Below the pieces are notes generated by a model. It had not been told where the DNA came from, searched no databases, and saw only the letters and a list, made by a program, of their open reading frames with translations. Position numbers and translations under genes: made by a program. Of a stretch of 64,000 bases of DNA, positions 8,247 through 17,346 are shown piece after piece. Origin of the DNA: Chryseobacterium sp. ON_d1 (GTDB lineage: Bacteria > Bacteroidota > Bacteroidia > Flavobacteriales > Weeksellaceae); NCBI RefSeq assembly GCF_006829085.1, contig NZ_BJTC01000003.1:1-64000 (forward strand), read 5' to 3'. Within the stretch, counting starts at the first letter, position 1. Every line of letters begins with the position of its first letter.

Positions 8247-9380
8247 TTATGAAGTTCTTATCATTTGCTGGATTTCTTTCTGAAACTTTTTATTTTGTCT
8301 TCTGACCTTTACAATAAAGTACAGGAGAACAGCCATTACAACACTTCCCAGTGCAACAGAAGCTATTATTATGGAATGATGATAAGATTTCAGTTTTTCG
8401 CTTTCTAAAAAGGTTTCCTTATTATGATTATCGATAATCTGATTAATGGATTTCAGTTCGTTCTGCTTTCTCCTGAAACGCATTTCCAGGTATTTTCTGT
8501 TATACTGCTGATAGAGATTCTGTTCTCCCAAAGCAAGATAATTATCAGCTAATTCTTTATAGATTCCTTCATTCAGGATGATATCTCCTGTATTTTTACA
8601 AAGGTTTTCTGCTTTTAGTAAAAGATTGATTGCTGATTGATTTTCATGTTTTTGCTTATAGATTTCAGCAATTCCTTTCAAGGCAAATGCTTCCAGACTT
8701 TTAGCGTGATTTTTCCGGGCATAGTCCAAAGACTGAACAAAAGCCTCCTGTGCTTTATCAATTTGATTGAGATTAAGATAGCAGTATCCGATGTTGTAGT
8801 ATACCACACTCATATTAGCGTAAGTGGTCTTTTTGAAAGATACTTTTTCAAAATTCTGTATCGAAGTTAAAAACTTTTCCAGGGCAATTTCTGAATTAGA
8901 CTGACTCTTGTAAATCATTCCTTTTATAGCATAACTTCTTGCCGTTTCAATATATTTAACAGGTGTTTTTTCCGGTATTCTGGCCAGATACTGATCGGCC
9001 TCATTCAAAGTTTCTAAACTCTTATTAAAAAGTTCCATCTGCTGATATTGTATGGCAACGGAAATAAGAACACTTGCCTGGCTTTTGGAATCGTTGGTTT
9101 TCTGTGACAGCTCCTTAGCTTTTAAAATATACTTTAAAGATTCCTCGAAGTTTCTTTTGGCAATATTCGCTGTGGAAAGCAACATATAAATATCAATGGA
9201 TGTATTGATATCCGGTTTTTTCTTTAATAACTGTTCCCCGGTTTTAATAGTATAATCAGGGTTGTCATAAATGTCTAGCCGGGCTTTTCTGATCAATTCA
9301 CGATCCGGTATTTTCTGAGCTTTCATGACGAGACAAAATGACAGAAAGATTGGTGTAACTATTTTAAAAAAGAGTTTCAT
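8247..9380 (-). CDS. TPR membrane protein, paralogue of the upstream regulator without a DNA-binding domain
   Basis: 377 residues. Signal peptide, then about 300 residues of tetratricopeptide repeats (for example VYYNIGYCYLNLNQIDKAQEAF and AFALKGIAEIYKQ), then one membrane helix (SIIIASVALGSVVMAVLLYFI) and a basic cytoplasmic stub of about 25 residues ending QQMIRTS. The layout copies the periplasmic and membrane part of the upstream gene, but the AraC-type DNA-binding domain is absent. The stop codon is followed at once by a terminator, so there is no room for a lost domain. Its ATG overlaps the previous stop by four bases, implying translational coupling. A partner or decoy for the full regulator is an inference. 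Confidence 0.75.
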   Translation of the reverse strand: MKLFFKIVTPIFLSFCLVMKAQKIPDRELIRKARLDIYDNPDYTIKTGEQLLKKKPDINTSIDIYMLLSTANIAKRNFEESLKYILKAKELSQKTNDSKSQASVLISVAIQYQQMELFNKSLETLNEADQYLARIPEKTPVKYIETARSYAIKGMIYKSQSNSEIALEKFLTSIQNFEKVSFKKTTYANMSVVYYNIGYCYLNLNQIDKAQEAFVQSLDYARKNHAKSLEAFALKGIAEIYKQKHENQSAINLLLKAENLCKNTGDIILNEGIYKELADNYLALGEQNLYQQYNRKYLEMRFRRKQNELKSINQIIDNHNKETFLESEKLKSYHHSIIIASVALGSVVMAVLLYFIVKVRRQNKKFQKEIQQMIRTS

Positions 9381-11005
9381 ACAGTTTTACTTTTACTGAT
9401 TTCCTGAATATAGGTGTTGGGAGACATCCCGGTGACAGACTTAAAGACAGTAGTAAAGGCACTGTGCGATGAGAACCCTGAATACTCTGCAAGATAGCTC
9501 ACTTTATAATTGAGAAAAGTAGAATCATTCTTTAATAATTGTACAATATGATTGATCCTCAGTTTGTTGATGTAACCGTTAAAATTTTTCTCTTTGTTAT
9601 TAATAACTTCCGAAAGGTACTTCGTATTAACCTCCATCTGAGAGGAAAGCATGGATAACGACATATTTTTGTTCAGATAACGGTCGGATTGTTCAAATTC
9701 TTCAAGTTTGCGGAGAATCTCATCTTCTTTTTCTCTGGATATTTTGGTAGAACCGGAATCTTTTGCCGTTACAGTAGCCTTCTCTGGTATGGCAGATTGA
9801 GACTTGCGACTGATCTGTTTTTCAAAGAAATCAAATTGTTTTTTTAAGTCTTTACCTTTACTTTTAATACTTAAAAAATAAGCGAATAGTCCCAAAATTA
9901 TCAAGGACAAAATGAGCGCTAACGGCCAGAAGGATTTAACAAACATCAGTTTTTGAAATTCAATGTTTTTATTCTGACTGGTTTCTACAAGTTTTACGAT
10001 ATACCGTATTCCTTCCCTTGAGCTGGCATCTGTTTTTGTTTTTAGATCATTGTAGAGTTTATTGTATTGATGGTACTTTGTATCATCATGAAGTGCATAA
10101 TAGTTACGGGATAATGATTCATATATTTTAATTTTTAAATTATTGAAAGGCAGATTTTCAATCATTGAAAGCCCGGCTTCCAGCTTTTCAACAGATGCAC
10201 TGTAATCCTGCTTCAGAAAATAATATTGAGACAGGTTTTCATAGGCAAGACCTAACAGAAATGGCTGGTTTTTCTGATGCTCAAGATCATCAATAATACT
10301 TTTTATAAGAGGTTGATATTCGATAAGTTTATTTTGTTTCAGCAGATAGGAAGAACGGAAAATCCTGTTTTCCAGTTTTAATATTTTATTTTCTTCATTA
10401 TGACTGCTGAGGTATTGATTGCTTTTGTTCAGATTTTGAAGCGCTGTGGGATAATCCCTGTTGATTCCTGAGTTCAAAGCCTGAAGCTGATACAGTTTTG
10501 CAGCAGTAACTCTTAAAGCCGGATCGTTACTTTTAAGAAGTTTCTGATCAGACAGGAGATAACTGATAATTCTCTTAGACTGATTGTATAAACCCAGATT
10601 CTGATATTGATCAGCAAGGTTATAATCATTGAAGATCTGCATAAAATAAGAAAGATTATTATGCAGATCAGGATCTTCTTTTTGAGCGAAAATATTCACA
10701 GATTGTACATAATCACCCTTCATGGCAAAAGCCTGGGAAATAATATTCTGAAGGATCATTTTATGTTCTGTATTCTGATCGCTGACAAGAATTCCCTGAG
10801 TATAGCTGATGCATTCGTCAGAATTCTGATAGAGTTTTAAAAATGCCTTATCTGCCAAAATACTAAAGTCAGGGCCGGATTGTGCATTGGTGATAAGAGA
10901 AAATCCAATGAAAATAACAAGGAGTATTTCTCTGCTATGATGAAATAATTTTTGAATGAATAATGGGTTGTTTGTGTTTTTTTGAATAATTCGGGTAAAA
11001 TCCAT
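9377..11005 (-). CDS. TPR-transmembrane-AraC helix-turn-helix regulator
   Basis: 542 residues from the ATG at 11005 (a TTG two codons earlier is less likely). Signal-like hydrophobic segment at about 25-42, TPR-rich periplasmic region to about 340, one membrane helix (PLALILSLIILGLFAYFL), a charged linker, and a C-terminal AraC-type DNA-binding domain of two helix-turn-helices (MSMLSSQMEVNTKYLSEVI and AEYSGFSSHSAFTTVFKSV). Such one-component membrane regulators are common in Bacteroidota and are thought to sense a periplasmic state and act on DNA at the membrane. Four-base overlap with the downstream paralogue indicates an operon. Target genes unknown; the divergent T9SS gene at 11161 is a candidate. 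Confidence 0.85.
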   Translation of the reverse strand: MDFTRIIQKNTNNPLFIQKLFHHSREILLVIFIGFSLITNAQSGPDFSILADKAFLKLYQNSDECISYTQGILVSDQNTEHKMILQNIISQAFAMKGDYVQSVNIFAQKEDPDLHNNLSYFMQIFNDYNLADQYQNLGLYNQSKRIISYLLSDQKLLKSNDPALRVTAAKLYQLQALNSGINRDYPTALQNLNKSNQYLSSHNEENKILKLENRIFRSSYLLKQNKLIEYQPLIKSIIDDLEHQKNQPFLLGLAYENLSQYYFLKQDYSASVEKLEAGLSMIENLPFNNLKIKIYESLSRNYYALHDDTKYHQYNKLYNDLKTKTDASSREGIRYIVKLVETSQNKNIEFQKLMFVKSFWPLALILSLIILGLFAYFLSIKSKGKDLKKQFDFFEKQISRKSQSAIPEKATVTAKDSGSTKISREKEDEILRKLEEFEQSDRYLNKNMSLSMLSSQMEVNTKYLSEVINNKEKNFNGYINKLRINHIVQLLKNDSTFLNYKVSYLAEYSGFSSHSAFTTVFKSVTGMSPNTYIQEISKSKTV

Positions 11006-11160
11006 ATTCAAAATAATTTTTTCTTATTTATTTGATTATTAATGTTTTAAAAATTGTATTCTTTTGAAATTCACGAATTATGAAAGTCAATTTCTTTGGG
11101 TGTCGTAAATATTGTATTAATATTGTTTTCACCAATTAGAAAGTCTAAATATAATAAAAT

Positions 11161-12474
11161 ATGAAAAATTTTTACAGAATGTCAATGAAAATATTAACAG
11201 CTTGCCTTTTTCTGAAATTCGGTATTGCGGAAGCTCAGCTTACTGTAATTGGCTTGGGAAATTATAATGTAGGGGCGGTTTCGGATAATGGAGTGGTAAG
11301 TATGCATACAAGTGCAGGAGGTATATATAAATGGAATATGGCGGGAGGACTTGTACAGATAGGCTCAATATCAAACGGATATCCGGCTGCGGGCAGAACC
11401 ATAGTTTCGAATGACGGAAGTAAGATCTCGTCTTCTGTTACAAATGCTGCAACAGGGTTCAATGAGATATCTACTTATGATGTGGCAACAGCCACATGGG
11501 TAAACAGAGGAGGGTTGGTTCCTACCGGCTGGGATGGCAGTGTGAGTTCTACCTGGGGTATGACAGCCAACGGAAATATGATTGTAGGATTGGGATTCCT
11601 TACAGCCGCTAATGCACATGCTGTGAAATGGGACGAAGTCAACGGAATGGTAGATCTGGGAAGTATTGTTCAGGGACGCAGCTCCAGGGCAAATGCAATC
11701 AATGCTTCAGGAACGGTGATTGTAGGATGGCAGGACGAATCAAACGGTACCAGAAGCGGCGCGAAATGGCAGGATGGAGTGGAAAGCTTTATTACAGATA
11801 ACAATGGGAATAATGTTGGGGAAGCGGGAGGTATTTCCGCAGACGGGAGTACCATCATCGGTTCAGCCAATCCTAACCCCTATGTTTGGAATGCGGTAAG
11901 TGGACTTACTTATATTACGCATCCTAATGCATCATTCAGTTTCAAAGGAGGAGCAACAGGAATTTCAGCGGATGGGACAAAAGTTATTGGATATTACAGA
12001 GCATTTGGAGCTCCTCCAATGTCAGGAGAAGGCTTTATCTGGACCTCAGCTACCGGAAGGGTTAACCTGAATGATTATGCTGTATCCTTAGGAATTGCCA
12101 CCAATGGGGTAACAATGGGACTTCCTCTGGCTATTTCTCAGGATGGGAAGAAAATTGCGGGAATGGGAGTCAATGCTTCCAATCAAATGGTTGCTTTTTA
12201 TCTGGATACATCTGAATATTTATCCGTGAATGATGTGGCAAAAGAGAAAAACAGCATGGGTATTTATCCTAACCCGGTCACTGATATTCTATATTTTAAA
12301 GGCACAGGAAAAATAGAGAAAGCAGAAATTTATAATTTGGTTGGACAAAGGGTGAAATCATTCAATACTGTGGAAGGGCAGATTGATGTTTCATCCTTGT
12401 CAAAAGGAGCTTACATTCTGGAATATTTAGTGAAGGAGGGAAAACAACAGACCTATAAATTTATTAAAAAATAA
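11161..12474 (+). CDS. T9SS type A sorting domain protein with HAF-like repeats
   Basis: 437 residues. Signal peptide (through GIAEAQ), then repeats of about 50 residues containing G-[IM]-[ST]-A-[DN]-G-x-x-[IV]-[IV]-G (SADGSTIIG, SADGTKVIG, TANGNMIVG, NASGTVIVG), which resemble the HAF repeats of secreted propeller proteins. The C-terminus has the type A T9SS signal starting MGIYPNPVTDILYF and ending YKFIKK. It is expected to be secreted or attached to the cell surface; function unknown. Transcribed away from the AraC-TPR regulator with a 155-base gap, which may hold shared control sites, though no exact TAnnTTTG box was found in front of it. Confidence 0.82.
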   Translation: MKNFYRMSMKILTACLFLKFGIAEAQLTVIGLGNYNVGAVSDNGVVSMHTSAGGIYKWNMAGGLVQIGSISNGYPAAGRTIVSNDGSKISSSVTNAATGFNEISTYDVATATWVNRGGLVPTGWDGSVSSTWGMTANGNMIVGLGFLTAANAHAVKWDEVNGMVDLGSIVQGRSSRANAINASGTVIVGWQDESNGTRSGAKWQDGVESFITDNNGNNVGEAGGISADGSTIIGSANPNPYVWNAVSGLTYITHPNASFSFKGGATGISADGTKVIGYYRAFGAPPMSGEGFIWTSATGRVNLNDYAVSLGIATNGVTMGLPLAISQDGKKIAGMGVNASNQMVAFYLDTSEYLSVNDVAKEKNSMGIYPNPVTDILYFKGTGKIEKAEIYNLVGQRVKSFNTVEGQIDVSSLSKGAYILEYLVKEGKQQTYKFIKK

Positions 12475-12584
12475 CACATATAATAGTAAAGTCATGGGAT
12501 GAATGGCTGTTTTCAATATTGAAAACGGCTGTTCTTTTTTGTTTATATGACAAAAGATAGTGCTTTTATGAGTAATTGCGTTTT

Positions 12585-12614
12585 TTGGCGGATACATATA
12601 AAAAACTATCTTTG
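12585..12614 (+). promoter_or_regulatory. Promoter of the B12 uptake operon (TTG-N19-TATCTTTG)
   Basis: TTG at 12585-12587 and TATCTTTG at 12607-12614 match both elements of the Bacteroidota promoter with 19 bases between. The predicted transcription start, about 7 bases on, coincides with the first base of the riboswitch P1 stem. Confidence 0.7.
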
Positions 12615-12620
12615 CAAAAA

Positions 12621-12783
12621 TTTTGGTTTCCAGTATTTTGGAATGAAAAGGGAATCGGGTGTAACTCCCGGACTGTCCCCGCAACTGTAAATCGCAATAC
12701 AAGTTTCTGCAAAAAACCACTGTTTAATGACGGGAAGGGGCAGAATGCGAAAGTCAGGAGACCTGCCGGAATTATAATCAAAA
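12621..12783 (+). promoter_or_regulatory. Cobalamin (AdoCbl) riboswitch
   Basis: The leader contains the conserved blocks of the cobalamin riboswitch in order: AAAAGGGAATCGGGTG, CCGGACTGTCCCCGCAACTG, CCACTG, CGGGAAGGGG and GCGAAAGTCAGGAGACCTGC. The ends TTTTGGTT (12621) and AATCAAAA (12776) can pair as the closing P1 stem. The aptamer ends 32 bases before the receptor ATG, so it probably controls translation or early termination of the receptor and lipoprotein genes, turning uptake off when B12 is plentiful. An apparent 77-codon frame through this region is not a gene. Confidence 0.95.
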
Positions 12784-12815
12784 ACATATTGCTTTCGGAG
12801 GAAAAGTAAAAAGGT

Positions 12816-14642
12816 ATGGATATAAAAAGATCTTTAGTACTGCTTTTTTCATCTTATGGCTGTTTTCTTTTTGGACAAGAGAAGACCATTGACACTATTT
12901 ACGTCTTCGACAATCAGATGAATAGGGTGAAGCTTTTTCATCCTGTAAAAATAATTTCGGCGGAAGATGCTGAGAAAAATTCCAGCAACCTTTCAGAACT
13001 TCTGAGATTTCAGTCACAGGTTTTTATTAAGGAAAATGGCCGCGGAGCTGTTTCTTCACCTTCTTTCAGGGGAACTACTGCCCAGCAGACTGCATTTTTA
13101 TGGAACGGAATTAATATCAATTCCAATTTTCTGGGGCAGGGAGACATCAATAATATTGCTCTATTCGGATATGATCAGATCGGAATAAAAGCTGGCGGCG
13201 GAAGTGTGGTCTATGGAAGCGGAGCTATCGGAGGAAGCATTCATCTGAATAATACCCTTGATTTTAATAAAGGGTTCCATGGTTCATTATTTTCTGAAGT
13301 GGCATCGTTTAATACTTATAATAATTTTATAAAAGGTTCTTACAGCAATGATAAGTTCAGTTTTAAAGCTTCCGGAAATTATTCTGTAAGTGAAAATGAC
13401 TATAAAGTAAGTGATCTGAACTATATCAACAGAAACGGAAATTATTACAATGTAACATTCAATGTAGGAGCATCCTATAAAATCACAAATGATCATAAAA
13501 TTTCTTGGCAGAGCCAGTTTTTTGATTCTTCACAACATTATCCTGTCTATGAAGAAACAGGAACAAAGACAAAATATAAGACTCAGAGTATAAGAAGCCT
13601 TCTTTCCTGGGACTGGAGCAGAACAAAATTCAGCAACTCCTTTAAAGCTGCCTATACAGAAGAGAATTTTCAGTATTTCGGTTCGTTGAATATGCCTAAA
13701 TCCAGTGGTGGAACCGGAAAAAATTATATCTTTAAAAATGACTTCAACTATTTTCTGAATTCAAAGTGGAATTTTAATCTGATCGGAGAATTTCAGGTTA
13801 ATAAAGGAGAAGGATATCAGAGCGGTATATCGGATGTAAGCAGAAATATTGGTTCTGTTTCGGGGCTGTTAAGATATTTTGCCACAAAAGATCTGCGTTT
13901 TGAAGGAGGATTTAAGAAAGATTTTGTAGAAGATGTAAAATCTCCAATTATGTATTCATTTTCCGGGAAATGGAGTACAGCAAAATGGTATGATGTGAGC
14001 ATTAATGTTTCAAAAAACTTCAGATATCCGTCATTTAATGATATTTATTATGAACCGGGAGGAAATAAAGATCTGAGACCGGAAACTTCTACTCAGGTGG
14101 ATATGACCCATGAATTCAAAGTGGGAGGTTTCAGGATTGCTTTGTCTCCATACTATATGAATATAACAGATCTTATTGTATGGCTTCCAACTGCTAAAGG
14201 TTACTGGCAGGCCTTTAATGTCAATAAATCAGAATCCTACGGGCTGGAGTCCCAGCTGTCTTTCGGCAAACAATTTGGTAACCATAAGTTCAGAGCAAAT
14301 GCAGGATACTATTTTGCAAAATCTATTGATAAAGAAACCAAAATGCAAAGGCCCTATGTTCCGATACACAGAGGAAGTGCCGATATAGACTATGAGTATG
14401 GGTTTATTAAGTTTTTTGTACAGGGATTATTAAACGGAGTTACCTATACCACAAGTGATGAAAAGAGATCGGAAGCCATAGATCCCTATTTTCTTTTAAA
14501 TATGGGTGTTTCTGCAACGGTTGCGAAAAAATATACTTTAGGATTTAAAGTGAATAATCTGACAAATACATATTATAAAACCGTTTCTTTCTATCCTTTA
14601 CCCAAAAGAAACTATAGTGTGTATGCCGCAATAAATTTTTAA
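12816..14642 (+). CDS. btuB: TonB-dependent cobalamin receptor, BtuB-like
   Basis: 608 residues, close to E. coli BtuB in length. Signal peptide ending LFGQ, then a plug domain (about 40-150: LSELLRFQSQVFIKENG, SPSFRGTTAQQTAFLWNG, GGGSVVYGSGAIGGSIHL) and a 22-strand type barrel ending in the aromatic residue INF. It lacks the N-terminal CarboxypepD_reg-like domain of SusC-type receptors. Position directly behind a cobalamin riboswitch identifies the substrate as B12 or related corrinoids, imported across the outer membrane with TonB energy. Followed after 20 bases by the BtuG-like lipoprotein. Confidence 0.9.
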   Translation: MDIKRSLVLLFSSYGCFLFGQEKTIDTIYVFDNQMNRVKLFHPVKIISAEDAEKNSSNLSELLRFQSQVFIKENGRGAVSSPSFRGTTAQQTAFLWNGININSNFLGQGDINNIALFGYDQIGIKAGGGSVVYGSGAIGGSIHLNNTLDFNKGFHGSLFSEVASFNTYNNFIKGSYSNDKFSFKASGNYSVSENDYKVSDLNYINRNGNYYNVTFNVGASYKITNDHKISWQSQFFDSSQHYPVYEETGTKTKYKTQSIRSLLSWDWSRTKFSNSFKAAYTEENFQYFGSLNMPKSSGGTGKNYIFKNDFNYFLNSKWNFNLIGEFQVNKGEGYQSGISDVSRNIGSVSGLLRYFATKDLRFEGGFKKDFVEDVKSPIMYSFSGKWSTAKWYDVSINVSKNFRYPSFNDIYYEPGGNKDLRPETSTQVDMTHEFKVGGFRIALSPYYMNITDLIVWLPTAKGYWQAFNVNKSESYGLESQLSFGKQFGNHKFRANAGYYFAKSIDKETKMQRPYVPIHRGSADIDYEYGFIKFFVQGLLNGVTYTTSDEKRSEAIDPYFLLNMGVSATVAKKYTLGFKVNNLTNTYYKTVSFYPLPKRNYSVYAAINF

Positions 14643-14662
14643 AAAATTAAATTGAATAAATT

Positions 14663-15718
14663 ATGAAATTAACTAAACTTTTAACTGTATTATTTGCAGT
14701 AGTGTTATTGTTTAACATTTCTTCATGTACAAGCAGTTCTGAAGAATTTGAAGTTTCTCCGATTACGTACCAGAACGGATATTTTATCTCCAACGAAGGT
14801 AACTTTAACAGCCAGGGAGCCAAAGTAACATTCGTTACCAGGGATTTGAGCCTGAAGCAGGATGATGTATATGGTTATAACAACAATAAAGAAATTCTGG
14901 GAGATGTTCTTCAGACTATTGGTCTTAATGGAAATAAGGCTTATCTAGTTATGAATAACTCCAATAAAATTGTTGTAGTAGACCGTTATACATTTAAAAA
15001 ATTAGGAGTAATTACAGATCAGATTGATAATCCAAGAGGAATTGCTTTTGCAAATGACTTTATCTATGTTGCCAACACCAACTTCTCTACCAATGCAAAA
15101 AGTATAACGAAATATAAAGCTTCCGACTATACATTTGTAAGCAAAATCAATATGACTGAGGTTTCTGATAAAACAGTAGAAGCAGGAGGGAATGTTTTTG
15201 TACAAAATGCTTCATCAGGATATGGAAACAAGATTACTTATATCAATACTTCCAACGACAGCAAAACTGAAATTACCGTTCCGAATGGTCAGATTGGAAA
15301 TACAGTTTCCTACAAATCCAATGTTTATACGATTTCTTCTACCGCTACAGATTCTTATATCTATAAGATTTCAGGTACAGGAACTCTTACACCGGTAGTT
15401 ACACTGACTGGAATTCCTAGTGCAACGAACCTTCAGATCGATAATGATAAATTATATTTCAGCTCAGCTAATAAAGTGTATACAACAAGTTTAGCAACTC
15501 CGACAGTTCCTTCCAGCCCATTATTAACAGCAGCAGATGGCGGGCCTTATTTTACCCTTTATGGATTTAACGTTATCGACGGAAGAATTTTTGCTTCAGA
15601 CGTAAAGCAGTTTACACAAGAAAGTGAAATGGTTGTATATTCAGCAGCTACAGGAAGTAAGATTATCACTATAAAAACAGGAGGCATTGGTGCTAACGGA
15701 ACTGTTTTGAATCAATAA
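14663..15718 (+). CDS. BtuG-like surface propeller lipoprotein (YncE/DUF5074-like)
   Basis: 351 residues. A lipoprotein signal (LFNISSC, Cys at about 22) is followed by acidic SSEEFEV, favouring surface export. The rest consists of blade-like repeats (GYFISNEGNFNSQGAKVTF, NKIVVVDRYTFKKLGVI, PRGIAFANDFIYVANT) of the YncE/DUF5074 seven-bladed propeller type. In Bacteroides, BtuG propeller lipoproteins bind cobalamin with very high affinity on the cell surface and hand it to BtuB. The riboswitch-btuB-propeller order here strongly suggests the same role, though overall similarity to Bacteroides BtuG was not tested. Ends at a strong terminator. Confidence 0.8.
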   Translation: MKLTKLLTVLFAVVLLFNISSCTSSSEEFEVSPITYQNGYFISNEGNFNSQGAKVTFVTRDLSLKQDDVYGYNNNKEILGDVLQTIGLNGNKAYLVMNNSNKIVVVDRYTFKKLGVITDQIDNPRGIAFANDFIYVANTNFSTNAKSITKYKASDYTFVSKINMTEVSDKTVEAGGNVFVQNASSGYGNKITYINTSNDSKTEITVPNGQIGNTVSYKSNVYTISSTATDSYIYKISGTGTLTPVVTLTGIPSATNLQIDNDKLYFSSANKVYTTSLATPTVPSSPLLTAADGGPYFTLYGFNVIDGRIFASDVKQFTQESEMVVYSAATGSKIITIKTGGIGANGTVLNQ

Positions 15719-15775
15719 TAATGCTTTACAGCATGTAAAAATATAATTTTTTATTTTTTCATCATTTGTGTTTTT

Positions 15776-15818
15776 TTCCGGCCGGTTTCTTTTACAAGAA
15801 ACCGGCCGGCTTTGTTTT
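15776..15818 (+). terminator. Terminator of the B12 uptake operon
   Basis: A perfect 14-bp stem (CCGGCCGGTTTCTT and its complement, 15778-15791 with 15796-15809) with a 4-base loop is followed by CTTTGTTTT. It lies about 60 bases after the lipoprotein stop codon. Confidence 0.85.
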
Positions 15819-15830
15819 CATAGTAAGCAT

Positions 15831-15871
15831 AAAAAATTCCGGCGGGATGGAACATCCCGCCGGAATTTTTT
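15831..15871. terminator. Bidirectional terminator, 19-bp perfect stem
   Basis: Positions 15831-15849 pair perfectly with 15853-15871 around a 3-base loop (AAAAAATTCCGGCGGGATG arm). The A/T runs at both ends make it active in either direction. It sits 18 bases beyond the stop of the reverse-strand tRNA nucleotidyltransferase gene and backs up the previous hairpin. Confidence 0.9.
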
Positions 15872-15888
15872 GTTTTTTTATATTTAAA

Positions 15889-17307
15889 TTATAAGGTCAG
15901 TCCCAGCTTTTCAGCTTCAGCAATGACAAACTTTGTAGCTTCTTCCTTCTCATTGGGAATTTCACCTTCCAGAATGGCTTCTTTTACCTTCTCTTTTAAA
16001 ATGCCGATTTCTCGGCCCGGCTTAAGATTAAACATTTCCATAATCTCTTCACCTGTAATAGGTGGCTGAAAATTTCTTACCTGATCTTTTTCTTCCACCT
16101 CCTTGATCTTTACCGCTACATATTCAAAGTTTCTTTTGAATTTTTCCTGTTTCCTGGAGTTTTTCGTGGTAATATCTGCCTTGCAAAGGGTGAAAAGATC
16201 TTCCAGGTCTTCACCGGCATCGAATAAGAGCCTCCTCAATGCCGAATCTGATGCATCATCAGTGATCAGAGCAATTGGTCTTGACGAAAGCTTCACCATT
16301 TTCTGAACATATTTCATGTCACTTCCCAAAGGTAGTTTCAATCTTTGAAAAAGTGTTTTGACCATTTTTGAGCCTAAAAACTCATGTCCATGGAATGTCC
16401 ATCCTGTTCCTTCCACAAACTTTTTAGTTGGAGCTTTTCCGATATCATGAAGCAGGGCAGACCAACGAAGCCATAGATTATCAGTATTTACGGAAATATT
16501 ATCCACCACTTCCAGTGTGTGGTAAAAATTATCCTTGTGTGTTTGACCTTCTACTTCTTCCACCCCTTTCAGTTCAATCAGTTCAGGAACAATCAGCTTT
16601 AAAAGGCCGGTTTGCTCCATTAATTTAAGTCCTACAGAAGGTTTTTCAGAAAGCATAATCTTATTGAATTCCACCATGATTCTTTCCATAGAAACGATCC
16701 TGATTCTTTCTGCTTCCTGTTGGATAGCCTGTAATGAGTTTTCCTCAATTTTAAAATGTAAAGTCGAAGCAAAACGTACTGCTCTCATCATCCTCAAAGG
16801 ATCATCAGAGTAAGTTTGTGCAGGTTCCAGAGGGGTTCTTAAAATTCCTTTCTCGAGATCATCGATTCCATTGAATGGATCGATCAGTTCGCCGAAATGG
16901 GCTTTATTTAAAGAGATCGCCATCGCATTAATGGTAAAATCCCTTCTTTTCTGGTCATCTTCCAGACTTCCCCCCTCTACTTCAGGTTTTCGGCTGTTTT
17001 CTGTGTAGCTTTCCTTTCTCGCTCCTACGAATTCAAGTTCGAGATCCTTATACTTGATCATAGCAGTACCATAGGTTTTGAATACGGAAACCTTTAATTT
17101 AGGATCTATATCCTGAGCTACATTCTGGGCAAGCTCAATACCGCTTTGTTCCGTTACAAAATCTATATCTGTAGAAGCTTTTCTGTTCATCAGAAGGTCG
17201 CGTACATAACCCCCTACAATGTATACGGACTGGTTATTCCTTTCTGCTGCTTCAGAAATGATTTTAAATAGTTTTAAATTTTTATTTTGATTAAGATTAA
17301 TTTTCAT
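15889..17307 (-). CDS. cca: CCA-adding tRNA nucleotidyltransferase with HD domain
   Basis: 472 residues from the ATG at 17307; the frame extends six codons to a TTG, which is less likely. Class II nucleotidyltransferase head with GGYVRDLLMNR and the metal-binding carboxylates of STDIDF, then RRDFTINAMAI, the polymerase neck (DPLRMMRAVRFAS), and a C-terminal HD hydrolase domain with LLHDIGKAPTKKF. It adds or repairs the 3'-CCA end of tRNAs; some Bacteroidota relatives act as poly(A) polymerases, but one copy with this layout is normally the CCA enzyme. Cytoplasmic. Followed by two hairpin terminators. Confidence 0.9.
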   Translation of the reverse strand: MKINLNQNKNLKLFKIISEAAERNNQSVYIVGGYVRDLLMNRKASTDIDFVTEQSGIELAQNVAQDIDPKLKVSVFKTYGTAMIKYKDLELEFVGARKESYTENSRKPEVEGGSLEDDQKRRDFTINAMAISLNKAHFGELIDPFNGIDDLEKGILRTPLEPAQTYSDDPLRMMRAVRFASTLHFKIEENSLQAIQQEAERIRIVSMERIMVEFNKIMLSEKPSVGLKLMEQTGLLKLIVPELIELKGVEEVEGQTHKDNFYHTLEVVDNISVNTDNLWLRWSALLHDIGKAPTKKFVEGTGWTFHGHEFLGSKMVKTLFQRLKLPLGSDMKYVQKMVKLSSRPIALITDDASDSALRRLLFDAGEDLEDLFTLCKADITTKNSRKQEKFKRNFEYVAVKIKEVEEKDQVRNFQPPITGEEIMEMFNLKPGREIGILKEKVKEAILEGEIPNEKEEATKFVIAEAEKLGLTL

Positions 17308-17346
17308 CGTTAATAACAGTGTCAATTTCTACCAATGTTGCCATCA

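Noticed and set aside
8208..8247. Frameshifted AraC domain after the second TPR gene
   Set aside because: Only 40 bases separate its stop from the terminator and pafA end, leaving no room for a lost DNA-binding domain.
12576..12809. Open frame of 77 codons ahead of btuB
   Set aside because: It runs through the conserved blocks of the cobalamin riboswitch and has no protein-like features.
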